36,843 bases of DNA from Lentisphaeraceae bacterium. GTDB taxonomy: Bacteria > Verrucomicrobiota > Lentisphaeria > Lentisphaerales > Lentisphaeraceae. This document shows positions 15,493 through 22,602 of the stretch, piece after piece. The notes beneath the pieces were generated by a model. The model made no database searches. It worked only from the letters and a program-made list of their open reading frames with translations, and was not told the origin of the DNA. The stretch is taken from NCBI GenBank assembly GCA_021232515.1, contig JAJPOQ010000095.1:1-36843 (forward strand), in the 5' to 3' direction. Within the stretch, counting starts at the first letter, position 1; every line of letters starts with the position of its first letter. A program made the position numbers and the translations under genes.

Positions 15493-18126
15493 ATGCCAGA
15501 AGAAACACCAAAAACTATTTATCTGAAAGATTATAAAAAACCAGATTTTATAATCAAAGAGACACACCTCGATTTCATCATAAATTCTACGTCTACTTTA
15601 GTGAAGAGTAGATTAGTTATGGAGCAAAGTGATAAATCACTTGAAAATCCAAAGCTAGAATTAAGTGGCGAAAAGATGGAACTCAAGTCACTAAAAGTGA
15701 ATGGTCAGAGCTTTAACCAAGACCTGTACGACTTAACAGAGACAAACCTGACGTTTCAACCTAAAGAAAAAGAGTTTATTGTTGAAATAGAAACTGAAAT
15801 AGAGCCTCAAAACAATAAAGCTTTAGAGGGTTTGTACCAGTCAGGAGACATCTTTTGTACTCAGTGTGAACCAGAAGGTTTTAGGAAAATAACTTACTTC
15901 TTAGACCGCTCTGATGTTATGAGTATTTACACTACACGCATTGAGGCTGACAAGTCAAAGTACCCAATCCTTCTTTCAAATGGTAATAAAATTGACTCTG
16001 GCGACCTTGCCGATGGTAGACACTTTGTTACTTGGAATGATCCATTTAAAAAACCTAGTTATTTATTTGCTTTAGTTGCTGGTGATCTTGCTTTAGTCAC
16101 AGACTCTTACAAAACAGTTTCAGGCAAGAATGTTGCATTAGAGATATATGTTGATCACGGAAATGAAGATCGTTCTCAACATGCTTTAGACTCTTTGAAG
16201 AAATCTATGAAATGGGATGAAGACACTTTTGGTCTCGAGTATGACCTAGACATCTACATGATTGTTGCTGTAGATGCGTTTAATATGGGTGCGATGGAGA
16301 ATAAAGGTCTAAATATCTTCAATACTTCCTGTGCTTTGGCAAACCCTAAAACTGCGACGGATGCGAACTTTCAAAGCATTGAGGGAATCATTGCTCACGA
16401 GTATTTCCATAACTGGACAGGCAACAGAGTTACTTGTCGCGATTGGTTTCAGTTGACTCTCAAAGAGGGTTTGACGGTATTTAGAGACCAGCAGTTTTCA
16501 ATGGACATGACTTCAAGACCTGTTAAAAGAATTGAAGAAGTATGTTACCTAAGAAATAGCCAGTTCACAGAAGATAGCGGACCAACTGCTCATCCAATCA
16601 AGCCTGAATCATATATAGAAATAAATAACTTCTACACTCCTACTGTTTACCGTAAAGGTGCAGAAGTTATTCGTATGATCCACACTTTAATCGGTGTCGA
16701 AGCTTTCAGAGCTGGTATGGATAAATACTTCGAACTACACGATGGTGAAGCAGTGACAACTGAAGATTTTGTTAACGCTATGGAGCTTGGTTCCGGTCGT
16801 GATCTTAGTCAATTTAAGAACTGGTACTCTCAAGCAGGAACACCTCGCTTAGATGTAAGTAGCGAGTATGACTCAAGTGCTAAAACATTTACGCTAAATG
16901 TGAAGCAATGGTGCCCAGCAACTCCAGAGTCTAGTGATAAGAAACCATTTCATATGCCACTAAATCTAGGATTGTTAGACCCTAATGGAAAAGATCTTAC
17001 TCTAACGACGCTTTCTAGTGGTGCAAGTGTCGATGGTTTTGTTGAATTGACAAAAGAGTCAGAGTCTTTTGTATTTACTGGGATTGAAGAGAAACCTGTT
17101 CCATCATTATTGAGAGATTTCTCTGCACCAGTTATGCTTAACTATGATTATTCTGAAGCTGAATTAGCATTTTTATTGGCTAATGATACTGATGAATTTA
17201 ATCGCTATGAAGCAGGTCAAAGGCTTGCATTGATACAGCTTGAGAAGCTTATCACTGCATATAAAGCTGGTAACTCATTATCTGTTGATAGTGCTATTCT
17301 TGATGCTTTTAAGTCTGTTTTGGCTGATAAGAATATTGACGACGCTTTCAAAGCTGAAGCTTTAGGTTTACCAACAGTGACTACTTTAGTTGAAGCTATG
17401 GATGTTTGCGACTATGATGCAGCTTTTGCAGCAAGAAGCTTTTTAAGAAAGTCGATTGCATCTGCACATTTGAGTCTATTTAACGAGATTTATAAATCTT
17501 GTATATCTGAAGAGCCATACAGTGTTGATCCTAAAGATGTTGGTCGCCGTAGTTTGAAAAATACCTGTTTGTCATATATCTCACTAATTGATGAAGACGC
17601 TTCACTAGAAACAGTTGTAAGTCAGTTCGAATCAGCAGCAAATATGACTGATGAGATAAGTGCACTTGCTTGCCTTGTTCATATCGACTCTCCTAAGGCA
17701 AAATCTGCAATTCAGGATTTCTATAATAAATGGCATGAAGATGTTCTAGTTATGAATAAGTGGTTTGCAGTTCAAGCTGGTTCACATTTACCAAATGTTT
17801 TAGATAGAGTTAAAGAGCTTGAGAAAGATTCTGCTTATGATGACCAAAACCCAAATAAGATAAGATCTTTAGTTGGTGCTTTTGTCGGAAATGTTCAGTA
17901 TCATGCAGCTAATGGTTCAGGCTATAAGTTCTTGGCTGATAAAATCATTGAGATAGATAAGTTTAATCCAAGTATGTCTTCCGGCTTGGCAAGATGTTTT
18001 AGAAAATACGCTAAGCTTGACTCTGCTCGAAAAGCTTTGATGAAGAGTGAGATGGAGAGAATCCTTGCTGTTGAAGGTCTTTCGAAAGATAGTTTTGAAA
18101 TAGTAAGCAAAACTTTAAATAGTTAA
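15493..18126 (+). CDS. pepN: Aminopeptidase N (M1 family)
   Basis: An 877-aa zinc aminopeptidase that removes N-terminal residues from peptides in the cytoplasm, finishing degradation begun by proteases such as Clp. The exopeptidase motif is GAMENKGLNIFN. The zinc site is HEXXH at 302-306 (HEYFH) with Glu325 as third ligand, exactly 18 residues after the second His. The length and the C-terminal helical domain match the E. coli PepN subfamily (about 870 aa) rather than shorter M1 enzymes. No signal peptide is present. It ends 1 base before the convergent ferredoxin gene. Confidence 0.96.
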   Translation: MPEETPKTIYLKDYKKPDFIIKETHLDFIINSTSTLVKSRLVMEQSDKSLENPKLELSGEKMELKSLKVNGQSFNQDLYDLTETNLTFQPKEKEFIVEIETEIEPQNNKALEGLYQSGDIFCTQCEPEGFRKITYFLDRSDVMSIYTTRIEADKSKYPILLSNGNKIDSGDLADGRHFVTWNDPFKKPSYLFALVAGDLALVTDSYKTVSGKNVALEIYVDHGNEDRSQHALDSLKKSMKWDEDTFGLEYDLDIYMIVAVDAFNMGAMENKGLNIFNTSCALANPKTATDANFQSIEGIIAHEYFHNWTGNRVTCRDWFQLTLKEGLTVFRDQQFSMDMTSRPVKRIEEVCYLRNSQFTEDSGPTAHPIKPESYIEINNFYTPTVYRKGAEVIRMIHTLIGVEAFRAGMDKYFELHDGEAVTTEDFVNAMELGSGRDLSQFKNWYSQAGTPRLDVSSEYDSSAKTFTLNVKQWCPATPESSDKKPFHMPLNLGLLDPNGKDLTLTTLSSGASVDGFVELTKESESFVFTGIEEKPVPSLLRDFSAPVMLNYDYSEAELAFLLANDTDEFNRYEAGQRLALIQLEKLITAYKAGNSLSVDSAILDAFKSVLADKNIDDAFKAEALGLPTVTTLVEAMDVCDYDAAFAARSFLRKSIASAHLSLFNEIYKSCISEEPYSVDPKDVGRRSLKNTCLSYISLIDEDASLETVVSQFESAANMTDEISALACLVHIDSPKAKSAIQDFYNKWHEDVLVMNKWFAVQAGSHLPNVLDRVKELEKDSAYDDQNPNKIRSLVGAFVGNVQYHAANGSGYKFLADKIIEIDKFNPSMSSGLARCFRKYAKLDSARKALMKSEMERILAVEGLSKDSFEIVSKTLNS

Positions 18127-18127
18127 G

Positions 18128-18409
18128 CTACCAATGCATGTGTTGCAGTTTGTCTTTAAAGCGTAGTTCTAAATCGCTTTTAGGGCGACTGCAGCATGTG
18201 AGTATCTCGCCTTCTTTAAGTGGTATGACTGGATTTGGAGTCTGAATTAAATCGACTTCTCCATTGACCAATTCACATTTACAAGAGCAGCAAAATCCCG
18301 CACGACAATTGTAGTCTATATCCAGCTGTTGGGATTCGATAGAGTCTAGGAGTGAAAACTCCATGTCATACTCAAAATCGATTTCTCCATTGATATTTAT
18401 ATTATGCAT
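18128..18409 (-). CDS. 2Fe-2S ferredoxin (YfaE-like, serves class Ia RNR)
   Basis: A 93-aa plant-type ferredoxin. The cluster ligands are Cys35, Cys40 and Cys43 (Cys-X4-Cys-X2-Cys) plus Cys72 or Cys73. Three further Cys (41, 45 and one of 72/73) are not part of the canonical motif. As the third gene of nrdA-nrdB-fdx it matches E. coli yfaE, whose product helps assemble and maintain the diferric-tyrosyl radical of NrdB; that role here is inferred from synteny. A hairpin lies in the gap to nrdB. Confidence 0.92.
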   Translation of the reverse strand: MHNININGEIDFEYDMEFSLLDSIESQQLDIDYNCRAGFCCSCKCELVNGEVDLIQTPNPVIPLKEGEILTCCSRPKSDLELRFKDKLQHMHW

Positions 18410-18434
18410 TCACTGGATCCGGGAACAAGTAAAC

Positions 18435-18453
18435 ACGGGAGGCAAGCTCCCGT
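18435..18453. other. Intercistronic hairpin between nrdB and ferredoxin
   Basis: ACGGGAG (18435-18441) and CTCCCGT (18447-18453) form a 7-bp GC-rich stem with loop GCAAG. No T-tract follows on the minus strand, so it more likely adjusts mRNA stability or partial termination inside the nrd operon than ends it. Confidence 0.5.
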
Positions 18454-18466
18454 ATTTTATAAAAAA

Positions 18467-19597
18467 TTAAAGACTGAATTCGCTAAAGTCATCCTCTGAG
18501 ACTTCATTGTCGATGGCACCAACTAGGTAAGAGCTTATTTCTGCTTCTTGAGGAGCAACCTGTACACTGTCACTAACTAACCAAGCATTCATCCATGGAA
18601 GCGGGTTTGTTACTGTAGGGAATACATTTTTAAATCCAACAGCTCTCATCCTTGTGTTGGTGATGTACTCAACATACTGAGAAAGTATTTCGGCATTTAG
18701 ACCGATCATTGAACCATCTTTAAAGAGGTAGCTAGCCCACTCTTTTTCTTGTTCTGCAGCAGTAATAAAGATCTGGTAAACTTGTCCTTCACACTCTTTA
18801 GCAATCTGAGCCATCTCAGGATCATCTTTACCTTCCATCATGATCTTCAGCATTTCTTGAGTTCCCATGAGGTGAAGAGCTTCATCACGAGCGATAAGCT
18901 TGATAACTTTCGCATTACCTTCCATAAGAGCACGTTCAGCAAAAGCAAAGCTACAGGCAAAGCTCACGTAGAAACGAACAGCTTCTAAAACATTTACAGA
19001 AGCAACTGTGAGGTAAAGTAGGCGTTTCATTTCTCTTAAGTTAACACGAACCTGACGACCGTTAACTTCATGAGTACCTTCGCCGAGAACATTGTAGTAG
19101 CTGTTCATACGAATGAGGTCATCGTAGTACTGAGAAACACTTGCAGCTCTTTTGATGATGTCGTTATTTACCATTATGTCATCGAAAACTACTGACGGAT
19201 CAGGTAGGATATTTCGGATGATGTGTGTGTAACTACGGCTGTGAATTGTCTCACTAAAAGACCAAGTCTCGATCCAAGTCTCTAGCTCTGGGATAGAAAC
19301 GATAGGTAGGAAAGAAACGTTTGGAGAACGGCCTTGGATACTATCTAGTAGAGTTTGGTACTTGAGGTTACTTAAAAAGATATGCTTTTCATGCTCAGGC
19401 AGAGCGTTGAAGTCTTTTCTGTCAGTACTTAGGTCAACTTCTTCTGGTCTCCAGAAAAAAGAAAGTTGTTTTTCAATGAGGTTTTCAAAGACTTTATGTT
19501 TCTGTTGATCGTAACGAGAAACGTTTACATTTTCACCAAAAAACATCGGCTCATGTAGAGCATTGAAATTATTCTTATTAAAAGTTGAGTATGCCAT
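18467..19597 (-). CDS. nrdB: Class Ia ribonucleotide reductase, beta subunit
   Basis: A 376-aa radical-generating subunit carrying a diiron-tyrosyl cofactor. Family hallmarks include [20 protein letters not shown] with DPSVVFDDI (radical-site helices), [14 protein letters not shown] and IARDEALHL (iron ligands). The C-terminal tail ends DDFSEFSL, the peptide that docks on NrdA. The sequence is E. coli NrdB-like. It follows nrdA after 77 bases that include a hairpin, and is followed by the ferredoxin. Confidence 0.96.
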   Translation of the reverse strand: MAYSTFNKNNFNALHEPMFFGENVNVSRYDQQKHKVFENLIEKQLSFFWRPEEVDLSTDRKDFNALPEHEKHIFLSNLKYQTLLDSIQGRSPNVSFLPIVSIPELETWIETWSFSETIHSRSYTHIIRNILPDPSVVFDDIMVNNDIIKRAASVSQYYDDLIRMNSYYNVLGEGTHEVNGRQVRVNLREMKRLLYLTVASVNVLEAVRFYVSFACSFAFAERALMEGNAKVIKLIARDEALHLMGTQEMLKIMMEGKDDPEMAQIAKECEGQVYQIFITAAEQEKEWASYLFKDGSMIGLNAEILSQYVEYITNTRMRAVGFKNVFPTVTNPLPWMNAWLVSDSVQVAPQEAEISSYLVGAIDNEVSEDDFSEFSL

Positions 19598-19638
19598 ATA
19601 GAAATCAGTTCACTATTTATAAAATTTTAGTTCCAGTT

Positions 19639-19660
19639 GAGAGCTGCTACAACAGCTCTC
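19639..19660. other. Intercistronic hairpin between nrdA and nrdB
   Basis: GAGAGCTG (19639-19646) and CAGCTCTC (19653-19660) form a perfect 8-bp stem with loop CTACAA just after the nrdA stop. There is no T-tract in the direction of transcription. A role in setting the nrdA:nrdB ratio is possible. Confidence 0.5.
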
Positions 19661-19674
19661 CGAGTTAATGCTTG

Positions 19675-21951
19675 TTAGATCTTACAAGCGCCGCCTGCAC
19701 AGCCGTCATCTTCTTCGACTATATCTTCTTGGCTGTCACTAGCACCATCACGAGTATTGTGGTAGTACATAGTTTTAACACCAAGTTTATAAGCTGTTAG
19801 TAGGTCTTTTAGTAGAAGTTTCATCGGAACTTTACCACCTTCAAATCTTGAAGGGTCGTAGTTAGTATTTGCAGATATAGTTTGGTCAACAAATTTCTGC
19901 ATAACACCGACAAGCTGTAGGTAGCCGTCGTTGTTTGGAATTTGCCAAAGTAGCTCATATTTTTCACGGCAGTTTTCTATATCAGGGACTACCTGCTTAA
20001 GAATACCGTCTTTACTTGCTTTTACACTGACAAGGCCACGTGGTGGTTCTATGCCATTTGTAGCATTACTGATCTGACTAGAAGTCTCAGAAGGCATAAG
20101 TGCAGTTAGAGTACTGTTGCGAAGTCCGTGAGACTTGATGTCTGATCTGAGGCTTTCCCAATCTAGAAGAAGTTCTTCTTTGCAGATAGCATCAAGATCT
20201 TTCTTATAAGTGTCAATTGGAAGGACGCCCTGAGCATAAGTTGTTTCTTCAAATGCAGGACAAGCACCTTGTTCTTTCGCAAGGTTGCAAGAAGCTTTCA
20301 ATAGGTAGTACTGAATCGCTTCAAAAGTTTTGTGAGTGAGTGGCAGTGCAGAACCATCAGAGTACTTAACGCCATTTTTCGCAAGGTAGTAAGCATAGTT
20401 GATAACACCAACACCAAGAGTTCTTCTTTGCATACTGCCTTTTTCTGCAGCAGGAACTGGATAGTTTTGATAAGAGAGAAGACTATCAAGAGCTCTAACC
20501 GCAAGTTCAGCGAGTTCGTCTAGCTCATCTAGGTTATCAATTGCACCTAAGTTAAACGCAGAGAGAGTACAAAGTGCGATCTCGCCTTCAGGGTCATTTA
20601 TAGACTGAAGAGGTTTAGTTGGAAGTGCTATTTCTAAGCAAAGGTTACTTTGGCGAACTGGAGCAACTTTAGAGTCAAAAGGACTGTGAGTGTTGCAGTG
20701 GTCAACATTTTGAACGTAGATACGACCAGTACTTGCTCTTTCATTCATGAATGAAGAAAATAGGTCGATCGCTTTAATGCGGTTTTTGCGAATGTTTGGA
20801 TCGTCTTCATACTTAGTGTAAAGCTCTTCAAACTTTGCTTGGTCTTCGAAAAATGCATCGTAAAGTCCAGGAGTGTCTGACGGACTGAAAAGAGTGATGT
20901 AGTCATTCTTGATTAGACGTTCATACATAGTTTTGTTAAACTGGACGCCATAATCCATGTGACGAACTCTGTTTTCCTCAACACCACGGTTGTTTTTAAG
21001 AACGAGTAGTTCTTCAACTTCTAAGTGCCATAGAGGATAGAAAACAGTTGCAGCTCCACCGCGAACACCACCTTGAGAGCAGCTTTTTACAGCAGTTTGG
21101 AAATGTTTATAAAATGGGATACAGCCAGTGTGAAAAGCTTCGCCATCTCTGATCGGGCTACCAAGAGCTCTTATACGACCAGCGTTGATGCCTATACCAG
21201 CTCTTTGAGAGACGTATTTGACAATTGCTGACGATGTAGCGTTGATTGAATCTAGAGAGTCACCACACTCGATCAGAACGCATGAGCTAAACTGTCTAGT
21301 TGGAGTTCTTACTCCAGCCATGATTGGCGTAGGTAGAGAAATCTTAAATTGTGAAACAGCTTCGTAGAATCTTTTGATGTAATCCATACGAGTTGCTTTA
21401 GGGTATTTTGAAAATAGACAAGCACCGACAAGCATATATAAGAACTGCGGGCTTTCGTAGATGTCACCGTTGACTCTGTTTTGAACTAGGTACTTACCTT
21501 CCATTTGTTTAACAGCGGCATAGCTAAACTCCATGTCACGAGAGTGGTCCATTGCTTGTTCCATCTCGTCGAATTCTTCTTTAGTGAAGTCTTCTAGTAA
21601 GTGTTTGTCGTATTTTCCCATATCAACCAGTTTTGTGACATGCTGGAATAACGGTGGTGGTTCAAATTGATTGTAAGCTTTCTTTCTCAGGTGAAAGATA
21701 GAAAGTCGAGCAGCAAGATACTGGTAGTCAGGTGTGTCTTCAGAAATTAAGTCAGCGGCAGCTTTAATGATAGTTTCATGGATGTCTTCAGTTTTGATTC
21801 CATCATAAAATTGTATGTGAGATTTTAGTTCGACTTGCGAAACGGAAACATTTTCTAATCCCTTCGCAGCCCACATGATCACTTGGTGAATCTTCTCCAG
21901 GTTGATCGTGTCTTTTCTTCCGCATCTTTTAATAACTTGTATGTCTGTCAT
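19675..21951 (-). CDS. nrdA: Class Ia ribonucleotide reductase, alpha subunit
   Basis: A 758-aa catalytic subunit converting ribonucleoside diphosphates to deoxyribonucleotides. An ATP-cone (about residues 3-95) gives allosteric activity control. Active-site elements include FSSCVL (redox Cys), QSNLCLEIALP (thiyl-radical Cys), CTLSAFNLG (second redox Cys), the radical-transfer tyrosines in TMYYHNTRDG, and the C-terminal thioredoxin/glutaredoxin-accepting Cys pair in GCAGGACKI. It is first in the nrdA-nrdB-ferredoxin operon, preceded by a long leader and NrdR boxes. Confidence 0.97.
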   Translation of the reverse strand: MTDIQVIKRCGRKDTINLEKIHQVIMWAAKGLENVSVSQVELKSHIQFYDGIKTEDIHETIIKAAADLISEDTPDYQYLAARLSIFHLRKKAYNQFEPPPLFQHVTKLVDMGKYDKHLLEDFTKEEFDEMEQAMDHSRDMEFSYAAVKQMEGKYLVQNRVNGDIYESPQFLYMLVGACLFSKYPKATRMDYIKRFYEAVSQFKISLPTPIMAGVRTPTRQFSSCVLIECGDSLDSINATSSAIVKYVSQRAGIGINAGRIRALGSPIRDGEAFHTGCIPFYKHFQTAVKSCSQGGVRGGAATVFYPLWHLEVEELLVLKNNRGVEENRVRHMDYGVQFNKTMYERLIKNDYITLFSPSDTPGLYDAFFEDQAKFEELYTKYEDDPNIRKNRIKAIDLFSSFMNERASTGRIYVQNVDHCNTHSPFDSKVAPVRQSNLCLEIALPTKPLQSINDPEGEIALCTLSAFNLGAIDNLDELDELAELAVRALDSLLSYQNYPVPAAEKGSMQRRTLGVGVINYAYYLAKNGVKYSDGSALPLTHKTFEAIQYYLLKASCNLAKEQGACPAFEETTYAQGVLPIDTYKKDLDAICKEELLLDWESLRSDIKSHGLRNSTLTALMPSETSSQISNATNGIEPPRGLVSVKASKDGILKQVVPDIENCREKYELLWQIPNNDGYLQLVGVMQKFVDQTISANTNYDPSRFEGGKVPMKLLLKDLLTAYKLGVKTMYYHNTRDGASDSQEDIVEEDDGCAGGACKI

Positions 21952-22301
21952 GCCACTTTTTACTCTATTATCTGGTTATTAACTGAGTCACCTAAATTCA
22001 GTCGTAACACGTATCTGAAAGCTGTAGTAGATAAAATATAAGTATGTAAAAATCGGCTTTTTGAATGCCAATAGCATAAATAGATTTTGAAATAACACCT
22101 CAATACAAATACTGTCTGAAGAGAAGTTCAAGACACAAAGATAGCGTGCAAAAGAGAGTTGTTTTTGAACTCAATCTGCTAAGTCAGGAAAGCTATGTTT
22201 GATTTGTTGATTCCTCTTCAGATCGTCATCTGAACACATTCCAAGGTACATAAATAACAGAGGAATTCAAAGACCAAAAAACAAAAAAAATGCAAAAAAA
22301 A
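21952..22301 (-). promoter_or_regulatory. Long nrdA leader region with hairpins
   Basis: About 350 bases separate the NrdR boxes from nrdA and hold no gene. On the minus strand they contain a clean hairpin (TTCAGAT-GACG-ATCTGAA) and, nearer nrdA, ATTGGC-N9-GCCGAT followed by five T (plus 22048-22072), shaped like a weak intrinsic terminator. If transcription starts at the boxes, this is an unusually long 5' leader that could attenuate. I see no match to a riboswitch I know. Confidence 0.35.
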
Positions 22302-22317
22302 CCACTATATCTAGTGC
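22302..22317. promoter_or_regulatory. NrdR box 1
   Basis: CCACTATATCTAGTGC fits the NrdR consensus acaCwAtATaTwGtgt with one core mismatch. NrdR is the ATP/dATP-sensing repressor of ribonucleotide reductase genes. It is paired with box 2; box starts are 32 bases apart. Confidence 0.8.
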
Positions 22318-22333
22318 TGTATCAAAAATGACA

Positions 22334-22349
22334 CCACTAGATATAGGGG
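22334..22349. promoter_or_regulatory. NrdR box 2
   Basis: CCACTAGATATAGGGG fits the NrdR consensus with one core mismatch. Its core CTAGATATAG is the exact reverse complement of the box 1 core CTATATCTAG. The three-helical-turn spacing of the pair is typical of NrdR operators. Confidence 0.8.
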
Positions 22350-22486
22350 TGGTACATTTTTCCTATAAATGCCAAAAAAAATCAAAAAAGTTGGAGTCTT
22401 GTAGTATATCAATGACTTAAGAATTATAAGAAAAAAAAGTAGTTACTTTATCAAGCTAAATCATATGAAAGGAATTGTATTTTAAA

Positions 22487-22590
22487 AGAGACAGGCTGGC
22501 CTTCACGGGGTACATTAATGCGCCAAATCTACGATCTGAGGGGATTGGGAAGGAAACGATCTTGGCGGATAGATATTCAACAATTTTTTT
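22487..22590 (+). ncRNA. Candidate structured RNA: GC-rich island before the M16 protease
   Basis: Bases 22491-22568 are 54% G+C, while the preceding 140 bases are about 24%. Complementary arms exist: CGCCAA (22521-22526 region) with TTGGCG (22562-22567), stacked beside GATC with GATC, and CCTTC with GAAGG as a possible pseudoknot. A run of seven T follows at 22584-22590. No open reading frame explains it. It could be a stand-alone small RNA or a leader element controlling the M16 gene that starts at 22603. It does not match the SRP RNA core or a riboswitch that I can recognise. Strand is assumed from the T-run and the downstream gene. Bases 22350-22486 are AT-rich and show nothing clear. Confidence 0.4.
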
Positions 22591-22602
22591 AAAGATGAGT
22601 TA

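Noticed and set aside
22487..22590. SRP (4.5S) RNA as identity of the GC-rich island, suggested by GGGAAGGAAAC
   Set aside because: The conserved domain IV core (AGG-CC-GGAA-GG-AGCAG) is not met and the arms do not form one long hairpin.
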